Assembly (NCBI GenBank): GCA_011176635.1
Contig: DUEC01000037.1
Location: forward strand, 1-36,852
Direction: 5' to 3'
Length of the DNA stretch: 36,852 bases
Source: Dehalococcoidia bacterium
Lineage (GTDB): Bacteria > Chloroflexota > Dehalococcoidia > Dehalococcoidales > BS750m-G39
The notes under the pieces: model-generated
The model's input: only the letters and a program-made list of their open reading frames with translations
Databases searched by the model: none
What the model was told of the DNA's origin: nothing
Program-made: the position numbers and the translations under genes
Shown here: positions 26,258-34,263 of the stretch, piece by piece
Numbering within the stretch: the first letter of the stretch is position 1
Layout of the letters: every line of letters begins with the position of its first letter

Positions 26258-28275
26258 TTTTTAGAATCCCTCTTAGTGGCAGGTTTCTGGCTTTTGGTGC
26301 TCTTTGCCGCCTTGGCTTTTTTCTCTTTATAGACCCCTCTTTGTTCAAAGTCCTGGCTGACGTAATCCAGCCCCAGTTCTTCTAAAGTCTCTTTGGTGGG
26401 AATACCTTCGTTGTTCCATCCCTTGAATTTATAGTACTCGTCGAGCAGTTTAGCCTCTATCTCAGGGAATCTCCTCTTCCAGTGGTCTTCAGGCGGCTTC
26501 TCGTCGGCTCGCCTCATGCCCCTTCTGACGTTAATGGCTCTAATTAGAGTCCGGTTCCTTCTGGCTATCTGCCATAGTTTAGCTTCATCGATGTCCATCC
26601 CGGTGGCGGATGAGATTAACCTGGGCAAATTGTGGATATGATAGGGAGGCTTGATGGGAAACGACGACAGGCCGGCGCAGATGCCGGTGGCGTCGTCGAT
26701 GTAGTGCATCGTCTCCTGCCATTCCACCAGCTCGCAGGTGGCTTCAGGCGTCGGGAAATTGGGAAAGGCGGTGCCCGGTTCCCCCCAGTTCAGGACGAAG
26801 TCCTTAATCTCTTCTTTGGGCACCTGTATCCAGTCCTTGACGAACTCCTCCCTCTCCTCTTTGGTAGGGAAGGGCGCCTGGGGTATCTGCCCCTCAATCT
26901 GGGTAATATTTATCTTCTCACCGGTGGACCACATGAGATAGTAAATAGGGTTCAGCGTCCCCAGTTTGATAGGAATCTGCTCATGTTTCTTAATAGTATT
27001 ATGGTCGTAGGCCTCTGCCCCCTTGCCAATCTTACGAGCCGCCCAGTAAACGCCATCGGCCAGAACATCTCCGATACCTTCCCGCCGCACGATTTTTTCA
27101 AGCAGATAGAAGAATCTCTCCTCGTTATCGGCGGGGAATCCGGGCATGTCCTGGTCGGTCAGGATGCTGGCTTCATAGAGCTCAACGGCGAAGGCCATAA
27201 CCTGTGGGGTTGTGTATCCGTCGACTCCATACTCCTGGGCCAGGCCGGCGATTCTAAAACCAAAATCCAGGTCCGACATGGCGGCCATGGTATAGGTAAG
27301 CTTGGAGTAGCATTTCATCATGTATCTTTCCAGTTTGGGGTGGGTAATTATTCCCCCGCATTTCATCGGGCAGTTGTAGCAGCTTATCAGCCGCTCCACC
27401 GTTTTGTCCTGGGTCTCTTTCCACTTGGCTTCGACTTCCTCGTTCCAAAAATTCTTTCGCCTTTCGCGGGCATTGCCCCAGGCGAAACTGGCGGTGTGCC
27501 ACTGCTCGTCGTGTAGCGACATCTCCTGGGGCGAGCCGAGCCCGGCTAAAATGGGCGGCACCCCCTTAATCGGATTTTCTCCCCGGTGCTGTATGTATTT
27601 CAGCACTTCGGTGCAGAGCTCAAAAAACTCAGCCGGTTGGGCGATATTGATGTCCTTGGTTCCGCGGACGGCTATCGCCTTTAACCCCTTGTCTCCCATA
27701 ACGGCGCCTATTCCGCCCCGGCTGGCGCTGGAGCGGCCCTGCTCGATGGAGGCGAAATAGACCCTATTTTCACCGGCCAGGCCGATGGTTGCCACCTGGG
27801 CTTTCGGCTCCTTCAACTCCTGCCTGATAAGCTCGGCGGTTTCAAGGGAGCCTTTGCCTTTAAGATGGCTGGCATCGCGTATTTCTACTTTGTCGTTGTG
27901 TATCCACAGATAGACCAGTTCGGGGGACCTGCCGCGAATGACCACTTTGTCGTAGCCGGCAAACTTCAGCTCCGGTGCCCAGAATCCTCCCATTATTGAA
28001 TAGGCCATTAACAGGGTCTGGGGAGAAAAGGTAGAAACAATGGTGCGATTGGCGCCCGGAGCCGGCGTGCCGGCTAGGATTCCGGCGCTGAATATGAGCA
28101 GGTTCTCCGGGTCGAATGGTTTAGTTTCAGGGGGGACCCTGTCCCAGAGCATCCTGGCGTTGGTACCCAGACCCCCCAGGTGGAGTTCAGTTAGTCCCGG
28201 GTCAGTTCCCTCTTTCTCAATGCTTCCCCGGGATAAGTCGATTTCTAGGTTAATCCCTGTCTCGGCAAACCTCAT
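26254..28275 (-). CDS. bamB: Class II benzoyl-CoA reductase, tungsten subunit BamB (AOR family)
   Basis: BamB reduces benzoyl-CoA to cyclohexa-1,5-diene-1-carboxyl-CoA at a tungsten-bispterin site. The 673-residue protein has the aldehyde:ferredoxin oxidoreductase fold motifs (LHLGGLGTNA, APGANRTIVSTFSPQTLLM, IEQGRSSASRGGIGAVMGDKGLKA) and the cluster motif CYNCPMKCG (C299, C302, C306). E251, H260 and C322 fall at the residue numbers I recall for the catalytic residues and tungsten ligand of Geobacter BamB, and the sequence resembles BamB without gaps up to there. The C-terminus is a Lys-rich tail (KEKKAKAAKSTKSQ). AGGGGG precedes ATG by 6 bases. Other AOR-family roles remain possible until tested. 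Confidence 0.9.
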   Translation of the reverse strand: MRFAETGINLEIDLSRGSIEKEGTDPGLTELHLGGLGTNARMLWDRVPPETKPFDPENLLIFSAGILAGTPAPGANRTIVSTFSPQTLLMAYSIMGGFWAPELKFAGYDKVVIRGRSPELVYLWIHNDKVEIRDASHLKGKGSLETAELIRQELKEPKAQVATIGLAGENRVYFASIEQGRSSASRGGIGAVMGDKGLKAIAVRGTKDINIAQPAEFFELCTEVLKYIQHRGENPIKGVPPILAGLGSPQEMSLHDEQWHTASFAWGNARERRKNFWNEEVEAKWKETQDKTVERLISCYNCPMKCGGIITHPKLERYMMKCYSKLTYTMAAMSDLDFGFRIAGLAQEYGVDGYTTPQVMAFAVELYEASILTDQDMPGFPADNEERFFYLLEKIVRREGIGDVLADGVYWAARKIGKGAEAYDHNTIKKHEQIPIKLGTLNPIYYLMWSTGEKINITQIEGQIPQAPFPTKEEREEFVKDWIQVPKEEIKDFVLNWGEPGTAFPNFPTPEATCELVEWQETMHYIDDATGICAGLSSFPIKPPYHIHNLPRLISSATGMDIDEAKLWQIARRNRTLIRAINVRRGMRRADEKPPEDHWKRRFPEIEAKLLDEYYKFKGWNNEGIPTKETLEELGLDYVSQDFEQRGVYKEKKAKAAKSTKSQKPATKRDSKK

Positions 28276-28303
28276 TTTTTACCCCCTAAAGGCTACCTGT
28301 CCT

Positions 28304-29167
28304 CTAAATAGCACTTCCGGCTAAGTGTTTAGCCCTCCTTGCGCCCCGGTATTTCCTGGACACTGAATCGAAGTATTCATTGGCTTTCTCGGTGAGCAGG
28401 CCGCGGTATTCATTGAATAGAGCCGTTGCCTGGGGACGCAGCCAGTTATCGGGGAGCAGTTCCAGCGGCAGGTCCGGGTCGGAGAAGGGCAGCTTGCGGT
28501 ATTCATGGATAAGGTTGAAGCGGGCCACAAAACACTCGCTGGATTCAATAGTTTCTCCATTCTCTAATCGTCTCCGGTGCTCTTCCAGCTTGGGGTGATA
28601 CTCGCCCAGGAAACCGACGTACTTCTGGTGTATCTTGCCCAGGTCCCAGCAGTGGGAGACTATCTTCCTCGGGTCGGTACCGCCCTGATGCTGGGCACTG
28701 AAGATATTAACATATTCCTCGATATTGAGTCTCTCTAGCAGGTTCTTCACCTCTCTGGTCAGGTCGTAGGGTGAGATCCAGGTAGCCTCGCCTAGAGCCC
28801 CGTAGCCCATCAAGCCCAGCTCAAGGCGCAGCCTGTCCCTTGCCTGCCGCTTGCGTTCCGGTATGGAGTAGGTAACGATATTCCAGTTTCCGTCCCAGCG
28901 GGACTCCTTGCGCTGGAAAATGCGCTGCGCTCCCTCGGTCAGCAGGCTGTGCCCCTCATTGGTCAGCGAGTAGTAGCTTTTGCGGTTGCTACGCTTTGCC
29001 TTGAGGAGACCGGAACGGCACATCCTGGAGACCGCCGACCTGATAGCCTGCTCCGACAGGCCGAAATTGCTCAGCAGCCTGACCAGACTGCCAATTCCGA
29101 TTTCGCCGCCCCTATGGAGCACGTAGTCGCCATAGAGGGTCAGCATAGCGGCTCTAGGACCAAACAT
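28304..29167 (-). CDS. paaX: PaaX-family transcriptional regulator
   Basis: The 287-residue GntR-like winged-helix regulator matches PaaX. Its N-terminal DNA-binding domain contains MLTLYGDYVLHRGGEIGIGSLVRLLSNFGLSEQAIRSAVSRMCRSGLL and KSYYSLTNEG. The central part includes WDGNWNIVTYSIPE and a C-terminal ligand/dimer domain follows (YRKLPFSDPDLPLELLPDNW). PaaX of E. coli represses phenylacetate genes until phenylacetyl-CoA binds. Here paaX is the first gene of the operon, 28 bases before bamB, so it probably autoregulates together with bamBCDEF, and an aryl-CoA effector is likely. Confidence 0.9.
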   Translation of the reverse strand: MFGPRAAMLTLYGDYVLHRGGEIGIGSLVRLLSNFGLSEQAIRSAVSRMCRSGLLKAKRSNRKSYYSLTNEGHSLLTEGAQRIFQRKESRWDGNWNIVTYSIPERKRQARDRLRLELGLMGYGALGEATWISPYDLTREVKNLLERLNIEEYVNIFSAQHQGGTDPRKIVSHCWDLGKIHQKYVGFLGEYHPKLEEHRRRLENGETIESSECFVARFNLIHEYRKLPFSDPDLPLELLPDNWLRPQATALFNEYRGLLTEKANEYFDSVSRKYRGARRAKHLAGSAI

Positions 29168-29190
29168 CAGTATGTCTCATATTTAATATT

Positions 29191-29205
29191 GCGTTAATTT
29201 CACGC
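29191..29205. promoter_or_regulatory. Inverted repeat near the paaX start (possible operator)
   Basis: GCGTTAATTTCACGC has GCGT/ACGC arms around a 7-base AT-rich centre. It lies just downstream of the predicted paaX -10 element, around the transcription start, and could be an autoregulatory site. The arms are short. Confidence 0.35.
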
Positions 29206-29214
29206 TATATTATA

Positions 29215-29243
29215 ATACTAGCATACGGCATCGGTCATGTCAA
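29215..29243 (-). promoter_or_regulatory. Sigma70-type promoter of the paaX-bam-etf operon
   Basis: Minus strand: a perfect -35 TTGACA (29238-29243), a 17-base spacer and -10 TAGTAT (29215-29220). An overlapping TATAAT-like string (29211-29217) lies directly beside it. Transcription would start near 29208, about 40 bases before the paaX ATG. The 106-base gap also must hold the divergent fdhD promoter, for which no clear pair is visible. Confidence 0.72.
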
Positions 29244-29280
29244 TACTTTTTGGCTTCAAGTAATCTTTAAAAGATGGCTT

Positions 29281-29300
29281 GGGCTGGAGCTAGCCAGCCC
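29281..29300 (+). promoter_or_regulatory. Hairpin in the fdhD leader
   Basis: GGGCTGG (29281-29287) and CCAGCCC (29294-29300) are perfectly complementary around AGCTAG. It lies between the intergenic region and the preferred fdhD start at 29349. No T run follows, so it is more likely a leader structure or protein-binding site than a terminator. Confidence 0.45.
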
Positions 29301-29348
29301 GCCTTAAAACTGCTATATTTAGAGAGAGGTGGAGGCCCCGTAGATAAA

Positions 29349-30101
29349 ATGGCAAAAGATAGAAGCCTGGAGTGGGTTGAATACACCAGGGTGAATGCCA
29401 GGGTTACTAAGGCTAAGGAAAGGGTAGTAACCGAGCTCGGTCTGTCGATTATCGTAAACGGAAGGCATTTCGCCACCGCCATGATAACGCCCATGATGGA
29501 GAAGGAGTTCATCGTCGGGCATCTGTTCGGGCAGGGAATTATAGAAAATGCCGCCGACATAAAATCGATTAAACTAAAAGAGAACACAGCCGAGGTAACT
29601 TTGCTTAAAAAAGATAAGGCGGAGCGCTCTCCGGAAATACATTCCGATTTCAGGGTCAGCCGGGAAGATATATTCGGTGGGGTCAACGCCATCCTGAAAT
29701 CTAAAATATACGCCGAGACCGAAGCCATACACTCTGCGGGGCTGTTCAAACGGGGGGCAGAACCGCTCTGCATAGCCGAAGACGTCGGCAGGCACAATGC
29801 CCTGGACAAGGTTATTGGCTATGCCTTGATTAATAGGGTTGATTTCAGGGATACCTTTGCCGCCTCAACCGGGAGGATGGTCTCCGAAATGGTGTCGAAG
29901 GTCTGCCGGGCCAATATTCCGGTGGTGGCGACCAAGACGGCGGTAACCGGGTTGGCCGTTGACATTGGCCAGAGGTGCGGATTAACCATTATAGGCTTTG
30001 TCAGGGATATAGGGATGAAGATTGCCAAAGACAGTGACATAAGTATTGCCACTGAGAGGGGAATGAAGATTTACACCAATCCCCAGAGAATACTCTATTG
30101 A
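29349..30101 (+). CDS. fdhD: FdhD-family formate dehydrogenase/pterin-enzyme accessory protein
   Basis: FdhD delivers sulfur to the pterin cofactor of formate dehydrogenases. The core is clear: VVTELGLSIIVNG, EFIVGHLFGQGII, AIHSAG, EDVGRHNALDKVIGYA, STGRMVSEMVSK and MKIYTNPQR at the end. The catalytic CxxC loop of E. coli FdhD (CGVC) is missing; the equivalent stretch reads HSDFRVSREDIFGG. ATG 29349 (250 residues) begins near the usual family start. An in-frame ATG at 29274 would add 25 residues encoded across a leader hairpin and has no ribosome-binding site, but cannot be excluded. Divergent from the bam operon, so maturation of the tungsten enzyme BamB is a reasonable guess. Confidence 0.85.
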   Translation: MAKDRSLEWVEYTRVNARVTKAKERVVTELGLSIIVNGRHFATAMITPMMEKEFIVGHLFGQGIIENAADIKSIKLKENTAEVTLLKKDKAERSPEIHSDFRVSREDIFGGVNAILKSKIYAETEAIHSAGLFKRGAEPLCIAEDVGRHNALDKVIGYALINRVDFRDTFAASTGRMVSEMVSKVCRANIPVVATKTAVTGLAVDIGQRCGLTIIGFVRDIGMKIAKDSDISIATERGMKIYTNPQRILY

Positions 30102-31258
30102 TGAGAGACGGGCTCCCCCAAAATTTCGGCGATATCCTTAATCACCAGCTTTTCTTCTATCCCCTCGTCCTTTATGGCTTCGCCAAGCATGACGGCGCAG
30201 GTAGGGCAGGCTACCGCCAGGACGCTAGCCCCGCTCTTACCGGCTTCTCTTACCCTGATTCTCGACGGGCTGTTTTCGCCGCCGCCAAAGAAGTCGGTGT
30301 AGAAATTGGCGCTGCCCCCGCCACAGCAGAAGGAATTCTCGCGGTTTCTTTCCATCTCTACCAGCTCAACCCCGGGGATTGCCGCTAGTATCTGGCGCGG
30401 CGCTTCATATTCACCAGCGTGTCTCCCCAGAAAACAGGGGTCGTGATAGCTCACTCTCCTGTTGAGCTTTGAGGTCGGCTTTAGTTTTCCCTCTTTGATA
30501 AGGTCAGCGAGTATCCTGGTGTAGTGGAATACCTCTAATCCGCCGGGATATTCCTTCCGGAAGACATTATAGGCATGGGGGGAAAGGGTGATAATCTTCT
30601 TCACCCCGGCATCTTTAAAAAGCTGGCTGTTCTTCTCTCTCAACATCTGGAAGATGCGGCTCTCGCCGAGCATATTGACTTCGTTGCCGTCGCACTCTTC
30701 TCTAGAACCCAGGATGCCGAAAGAAACTCCGGCTTTAGTTAACAGCTCGCCCAGCGCTTTAGCGGCTCTCTGTCCCTTCTCATCGAAAGAGCCGACACAG
30801 CCGACATAAAAGAGGAACTCCTGCCCTTGGTAAGGCTCTATCCCCATGCCTTCGGCCCACCGCCCCCGGTTTTCCCTCGGCTCCCGGTAGGGGTTGCCGT
30901 AGGCTTCGATATTGCGGAAAAAACGGGCTACCTTGGGCATAACCAGCCCGTTGGCCACCACCTCTTCCCTTGTCGCTGTTATTATATTGACAATCTCATC
31001 GTTAAAGGGGAACTTGCAGCTCTGGACGCAGTTATTACAATTGGTGCAGGCATATAGTATCTTGCCCAGTGACTCGGACCACTCTATTTCCTCTTCCATC
31101 CAGGCCCTTATCAGCCACATTAAGCCGCCCGGTGAATAGCTCTTCAGGCGGAACCTGTTGTAGATGGGGCAGTTAAACTCCGAGTAATCTAAGGTCAGCT
31201 GGCAGTATCCGCAGCCAAAACACCTATGGATTATATCTTTATAGTCCTGCAGAGAAAT
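30095..31258 (-). CDS. HdrD-like Fe-S oxidoreductase with probable ATT start
   Basis: Partner of the FAD oxidase encoded just upstream, as in GlcD/GlcF-like pairs. The reading frame is open from directly after the oxidase TAG (31259). It encodes an essential-looking cluster motif CFGCGYCQ...FNCP (C13, C16, C19, C30) before the first ATG at 31120. No ATG, GTG or TTG occurs in that stretch. GGAGGTGA lies 6 bases before ATT (31258), so ATT initiation giving 387 residues fits best. A second cluster motif is CTNCNNCVQSCKF. The first CCG domain is degenerate (ECDG), the second intact (HDPCFLGRH, NSFCCGGG). It overlaps fdhD by 7 bp at convergent ends. Confidence 0.8.
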   Translation of the reverse strand: MSLQDYKDIIHRCFGCGYCQLTLDYSEFNCPIYNRFRLKSYSPGGLMWLIRAWMEEEIEWSESLGKILYACTNCNNCVQSCKFPFNDEIVNIITATREEVVANGLVMPKVARFFRNIEAYGNPYREPRENRGRWAEGMGIEPYQGQEFLFYVGCVGSFDEKGQRAAKALGELLTKAGVSFGILGSREECDGNEVNMLGESRIFQMLREKNSQLFKDAGVKKIITLSPHAYNVFRKEYPGGLEVFHYTRILADLIKEGKLKPTSKLNRRVSYHDPCFLGRHAGEYEAPRQILAAIPGVELVEMERNRENSFCCGGGSANFYTDFFGGGENSPSRIRVREAGKSGASVLAVACPTCAVMLGEAIKDEGIEEKLVIKDIAEILGEPVSHQ

Positions 31259-32638
31259 CTAGGTCACCTCCCAGTTTCCCGGATTCATGATATCGTTGGG
31301 GTCCAGCGTTTTCTTTATTCTGTCCATCAACTGACGGGTGTTGGCGTCCATCTTTTCCAGGATTAGTTTCTGCGCCGGAAGTTCCGGCTTCCAGACTATA
31401 CCGCCCAGCTCCAGGGTCAGCCGGTTGGTTTCATCCAGAGCCCCTCTGGCTCTCCCCGCCTCTTCGGCAACGGCGCGGTTGAAGGGGTAGGAGTAGGCGA
31501 GCATAACGCTATGACCATTGGGCAGAAGCTGTATGCCCAGTTGATAGAGCAGGTCGTACTTGTGGGCAATCTCGATGCCGCTCCGCCAGGCCTGGGGTAT
31601 TACCTCTATGGGCAGTATGGCCCCGGTGTATTCAAAGCCGCCGCCTTTCCTGAAATCGGCGGCGGTGGCGGCGAAGGGGGGCACGCCGAGGAACCTCTCC
31701 CGCAGCGGGGTCAGTGCCGGCTCTTCGGTTACCGGCAATATCTTATCCGGGTACTTCTGGAAAATCCGGTTGTGTAGTTCCTTCTTGGTCTCAAACTCTT
31801 CTTTTGACTGGCCGGAAACAACGATAATATAGAATATGTGCTGCGCCCACCTCGGCTTCTCCTGGGTGATAATGAAACAGTTCTCCAGGAGGTTAATCTG
31901 GCTGAGCTCGGCGATAATCTCCGGGATTAGCTCGACGCTGTCAGAGGAAAACAGCAACAGGTCTCGGAAGGCGGGCTTGGGGAAGAGCTGAATCGAGAGC
32001 TTGGTGACGATGCCGGTCGTTCCCAGCCAGCCCAGAAAGAGGCCCATGAGGTCGGGGAGGGGGTCGCGGCTGAACCATTTGGGGCTTACCGAGCATGAGC
32101 CCAGCCGGCATAGCTCACCGGTGGGCAGGACTACCTCCATGCCGTTGACCATCTGCGAGTTGACGCCGTACCTGGGGGTGAGGTGGCCGTGCCCGTGAAT
32201 AAGTATGTTGCCGACTATGGTGGCGGTGGGGGGCGACTCCGGGGTTGAGTGCTGGAGACCGGGGTGATGCTTCTCGAGGTAGGCCCTCAAAGCCGCCTGG
32301 GTGACGCCGGCCTCGATTACGGCGTAACGGCTGGCCTGGTTTACCTCGATTATTCTATCCAGCCTTTTCATGTCCAGGACGATGCCGCCCTTGAGGGGAA
32401 CGGTCAGCGCCGACAATGTCAGCCCCGCCCCCATCGGGGTAATGGCTATCTTTTCCCGGTTGGCCAGCCTGACTATCTGCTGTACTTCGTCGACCGTCCC
32501 GGGCATGACGACGCCGTCGGCCCTACGCGGTTTCTGCGCCCCCGGGTCGCGGGAGTAGAGATAAAGCTCTTCGGGGCGGTCGGAGACATAGTCCGCGCCG
32601 ACGATTTCAGCCAGCCGGCTTAAAAATTCCTCTTTCAT
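31259..32638 (-). CDS. FAD-binding oxidoreductase (GlcD/VAO family)
   Basis: The 459-residue flavoenzyme has a PCMH-type FAD domain (RRADGVVMPGTVDEVQQIVRLAN, then PMGAGLTLSALTVPLKGGIVLDMKRLDRI). The segment TIVGNILIHGHGHLTPRYG resembles 4-cresol dehydrogenase/vanillyl-alcohol oxidase relatives. The C-terminus ends LDPNDIMNPGNW as in FAD-linked oxidases. The substrate is unknown: a hydroxy acid (glycolate/lactate-like) or an aromatic alcohol are both possible. The next gene is an HdrD-like Fe-S protein in the same frame across the TAG, the usual electron acceptor for such oxidases. Confidence 0.88.
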   Translation of the reverse strand: MKEEFLSRLAEIVGADYVSDRPEELYLYSRDPGAQKPRRADGVVMPGTVDEVQQIVRLANREKIAITPMGAGLTLSALTVPLKGGIVLDMKRLDRIIEVNQASRYAVIEAGVTQAALRAYLEKHHPGLQHSTPESPPTATIVGNILIHGHGHLTPRYGVNSQMVNGMEVVLPTGELCRLGSCSVSPKWFSRDPLPDLMGLFLGWLGTTGIVTKLSIQLFPKPAFRDLLLFSSDSVELIPEIIAELSQINLLENCFIITQEKPRWAQHIFYIIVVSGQSKEEFETKKELHNRIFQKYPDKILPVTEEPALTPLRERFLGVPPFAATAADFRKGGGFEYTGAILPIEVIPQAWRSGIEIAHKYDLLYQLGIQLLPNGHSVMLAYSYPFNRAVAEEAGRARGALDETNRLTLELGGIVWKPELPAQKLILEKMDANTRQLMDRIKKTLDPNDIMNPGNWEVT

Positions 32639-32702
32639 AGCTGCTTACATTCTAACATACCGCCAGCTACCGGTTCCCCGCGCTACTAGCCCAATCAGCG
32701 GT

Positions 32703-32939
32703 CTAATCCTTGATGTCTGCCAGGGGTCTCTTAAACGGGTCAATGGCGCTGGGCATTTTGCTTGGTATCTGAATTTGTTTGGCCCATTCTGTTTCAGGAT
32801 TGCCCGGGTTATTTCCCTCGGTTGCTTCCTCTGACTTCTCAATATGCCCCCGGTATTTCTTACTGAAACACAGGTAGTAGTGTCGGCCACGATAAAGGGG
32901 ACATTCCCCGCATAATTTGCCGGTGAAGGGACATATCAT
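32703..32939 (-). CDS. Small Cys-rich protein, possible metal or Fe-S binder
   Basis: This 78-residue protein has four Cys near its N-terminus (C3, C10, C13, C25: MICPFTGKLCGEC then GRHYYLCFSKKYRGH), suited to one zinc ion or Fe-S cluster, and a low-complexity polar C-terminal half. ATG 32939 is chosen because AAGGA lies about 5 bases upstream. A TTG at 32969 would add ten residues without a proper ribosome-binding site. Position 64 bases before the FAD oxidase/HdrD pair suggests a role with that enzyme. I cannot name the family. Confidence 0.68.
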   Translation of the reverse strand: MICPFTGKLCGECPLYRGRHYYLCFSKKYRGHIEKSEEATEGNNPGNPETEWAKQIQIPSKMPSAIDPFKRPLADIKD

Positions 32940-33017
32940 GTCTTCCTTAGCCAAAAGCAATACCCCCAATCACTTGCAGATTACCCATCTTTTGCCTGCC
33001 ACCAGCCTAAAGGACTA

Positions 33018-33788
33018 CTAGAGCTTGGGGCGGCGCCGTAGTGTCTCCGCTAAATCAAACGGCATAACCTCCGGCTTTAATGCCCCGTATACCGTAAAAA
33101 CATTTTGGAAATGGCTGAATTCCGGCTCTATAGCAGCTACCTCCTCAGGTGACAATGGACTCACGCCGCAGGGACGCAGAGGCGTATTTATTTGTACTTC
33201 ATCGGGGAAAAGCTGCTCGGCTATTTTGGCCATGTCGGCAGCGCAGCCCCTGTTGGCCTCAATGAACATCATCTGGAGGGCGAGCTTCCCCCGGTACTCT
33301 TCCCTGAAGAGTTGAAGCGCCTTAAGGATTTCAGCCAGTGTCTGGCTGCCGATAGGACGGTTGATTTCACCAAAAAGCTCCTCGTTAGGTGCATCAACCT
33401 TGGCCACGATCATATCAGCCAGGGCGAGCTCGCGGCGCACCTCTTCTCTGGGCATCAAGGAAGAATTGGTAAGAACCGCCACCGGCAGTTTCAGGGCCGA
33501 CTTCACCAGCCCTATTGCCTCGCCTAGGTTAGATGCCAGGCTCGGCTCGCCCATCCCTGAGAAGGTAGCATAGTCGGCGGCAACGCCTTCTACTTTTTTC
33601 AATTCTCGGGCAAGCCTGTCCAGGCTGACGAACTCTTTACGTTCCATCTCAGGGTGAGCCGTCTTCCCCAGCTGGCAGTAGACGCAATCAAAGGAACAGG
33701 TATTTACCCTGGTGGACAGGAGGTCGATACCCAGCGACCTGCCCAGCCTCCAGGATGATACCGGTCCGTAGATAACAGAGTTAGCCAC
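33018..33788 (-). CDS. Radical SAM protein (COG0731-like)
   Basis: The 256-residue protein has the cluster motif CSFDCVYCQLG (Cx3Cx2C, near residues 31-40), the GMGEP motif (SGMGEPSLASN) that helps bind S-adenosylmethionine, and the barrel strands VAVLTNSSLM, MIVAKVDAPN and LALQMMFI. It resembles the radical SAM family often placed near iron-sulfur and metal-cofactor genes; the reaction is unknown. The start is GTG with GAGGT about 9 bases upstream. It lies 12 bases after the IscU-like scaffold gene, so both are likely co-expressed. Confidence 0.85.
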   Translation of the reverse strand: MANSVIYGPVSSWRLGRSLGIDLLSTRVNTCSFDCVYCQLGKTAHPEMERKEFVSLDRLARELKKVEGVAADYATFSGMGEPSLASNLGEAIGLVKSALKLPVAVLTNSSLMPREEVRRELALADMIVAKVDAPNEELFGEINRPIGSQTLAEILKALQLFREEYRGKLALQMMFIEANRGCAADMAKIAEQLFPDEVQINTPLRPCGVSPLSPEEVAAIEPEFSHFQNVFTVYGALKPEVMPFDLAETLRRRPKL

Positions 33789-33800
33789 TAGGCTGTACCT

Positions 33801-34259
33801 CTAGTGGCCGATGTATTTTTGATAGGCTTTCTTCCACGGTTCTTTCTTTACTATCAAATAGTCTCTTATCGCTGCCTTCAGCGTGTCTGCGGCTAGAAGT
33901 GCGCAGTGCTGGCTTTCTTCGGGTAGCCCTCCCAGGGCATTCAAGACCTTCTCTTGGCTTATCCTCTGGGCTTCAGCCAGGCTTTTACCCTTGGCCATCT
34001 CGGTTACCATGCTGCCCGAAGCGAGAGTCGTGCCGCAGCCGTCGGTCAGGAAGGTGGCGTTGGCAATAGTGCCGTCCTTCACCTTTAGCCACATATGCAT
34101 GGTGTCGCCACAGGGACCGGTTACCCGCCCGAAGCCGTCGGCATCCTCAAGGTCTCCCAGGTTCTTCGGGTTCATGCTGTGCTCGACGACGGCTTCGGAA
34201 TATATCCTTTTCATTTCCTGCTTGATTAGTTCTTCAAACTGCTCCCATGATGAAGACAT
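33801..34259 (-). CDS. IscU/NifU N-terminal-like Fe-S scaffold
   Basis: A 152-residue scaffold for building Fe-S clusters. The three ligand Cys occur in GPCGDTM, LTDGCGTTLASGS and SQHCALLAADTL, the IscU pattern. The start MSSSWEQFEELIKQEMKRIYSEAVVEHSMNPKNLG matches NifU-like proteins. ATG 34259 has AGGAG 8 bases upstream; a longer frame to 34289 overlaps the preceding ATPase gene. It follows two ferredoxin-ATPases that may belong to the same cofactor-assembly pathway. Confidence 0.92.
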   Translation of the reverse strand: MSSSWEQFEELIKQEMKRIYSEAVVEHSMNPKNLGDLEDADGFGRVTGPCGDTMHMWLKVKDGTIANATFLTDGCGTTLASGSMVTEMAKGKSLAEAQRISQEKVLNALGGLPEESQHCALLAADTLKAAIRDYLIVKKEPWKKAYQKYIGH

Positions 34260-34263
34260 TGTC

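Noticed and set aside
31259-31261. Pyrrolysine or general TAG recoding
   Set aside because: Other genes here (for example the YbjQ-family gene, the hydroxylase small subunit and the IscU-like gene) end normally in TAG, and no pylT or pylS is visible; kept only as an alternative to ATT initiation.
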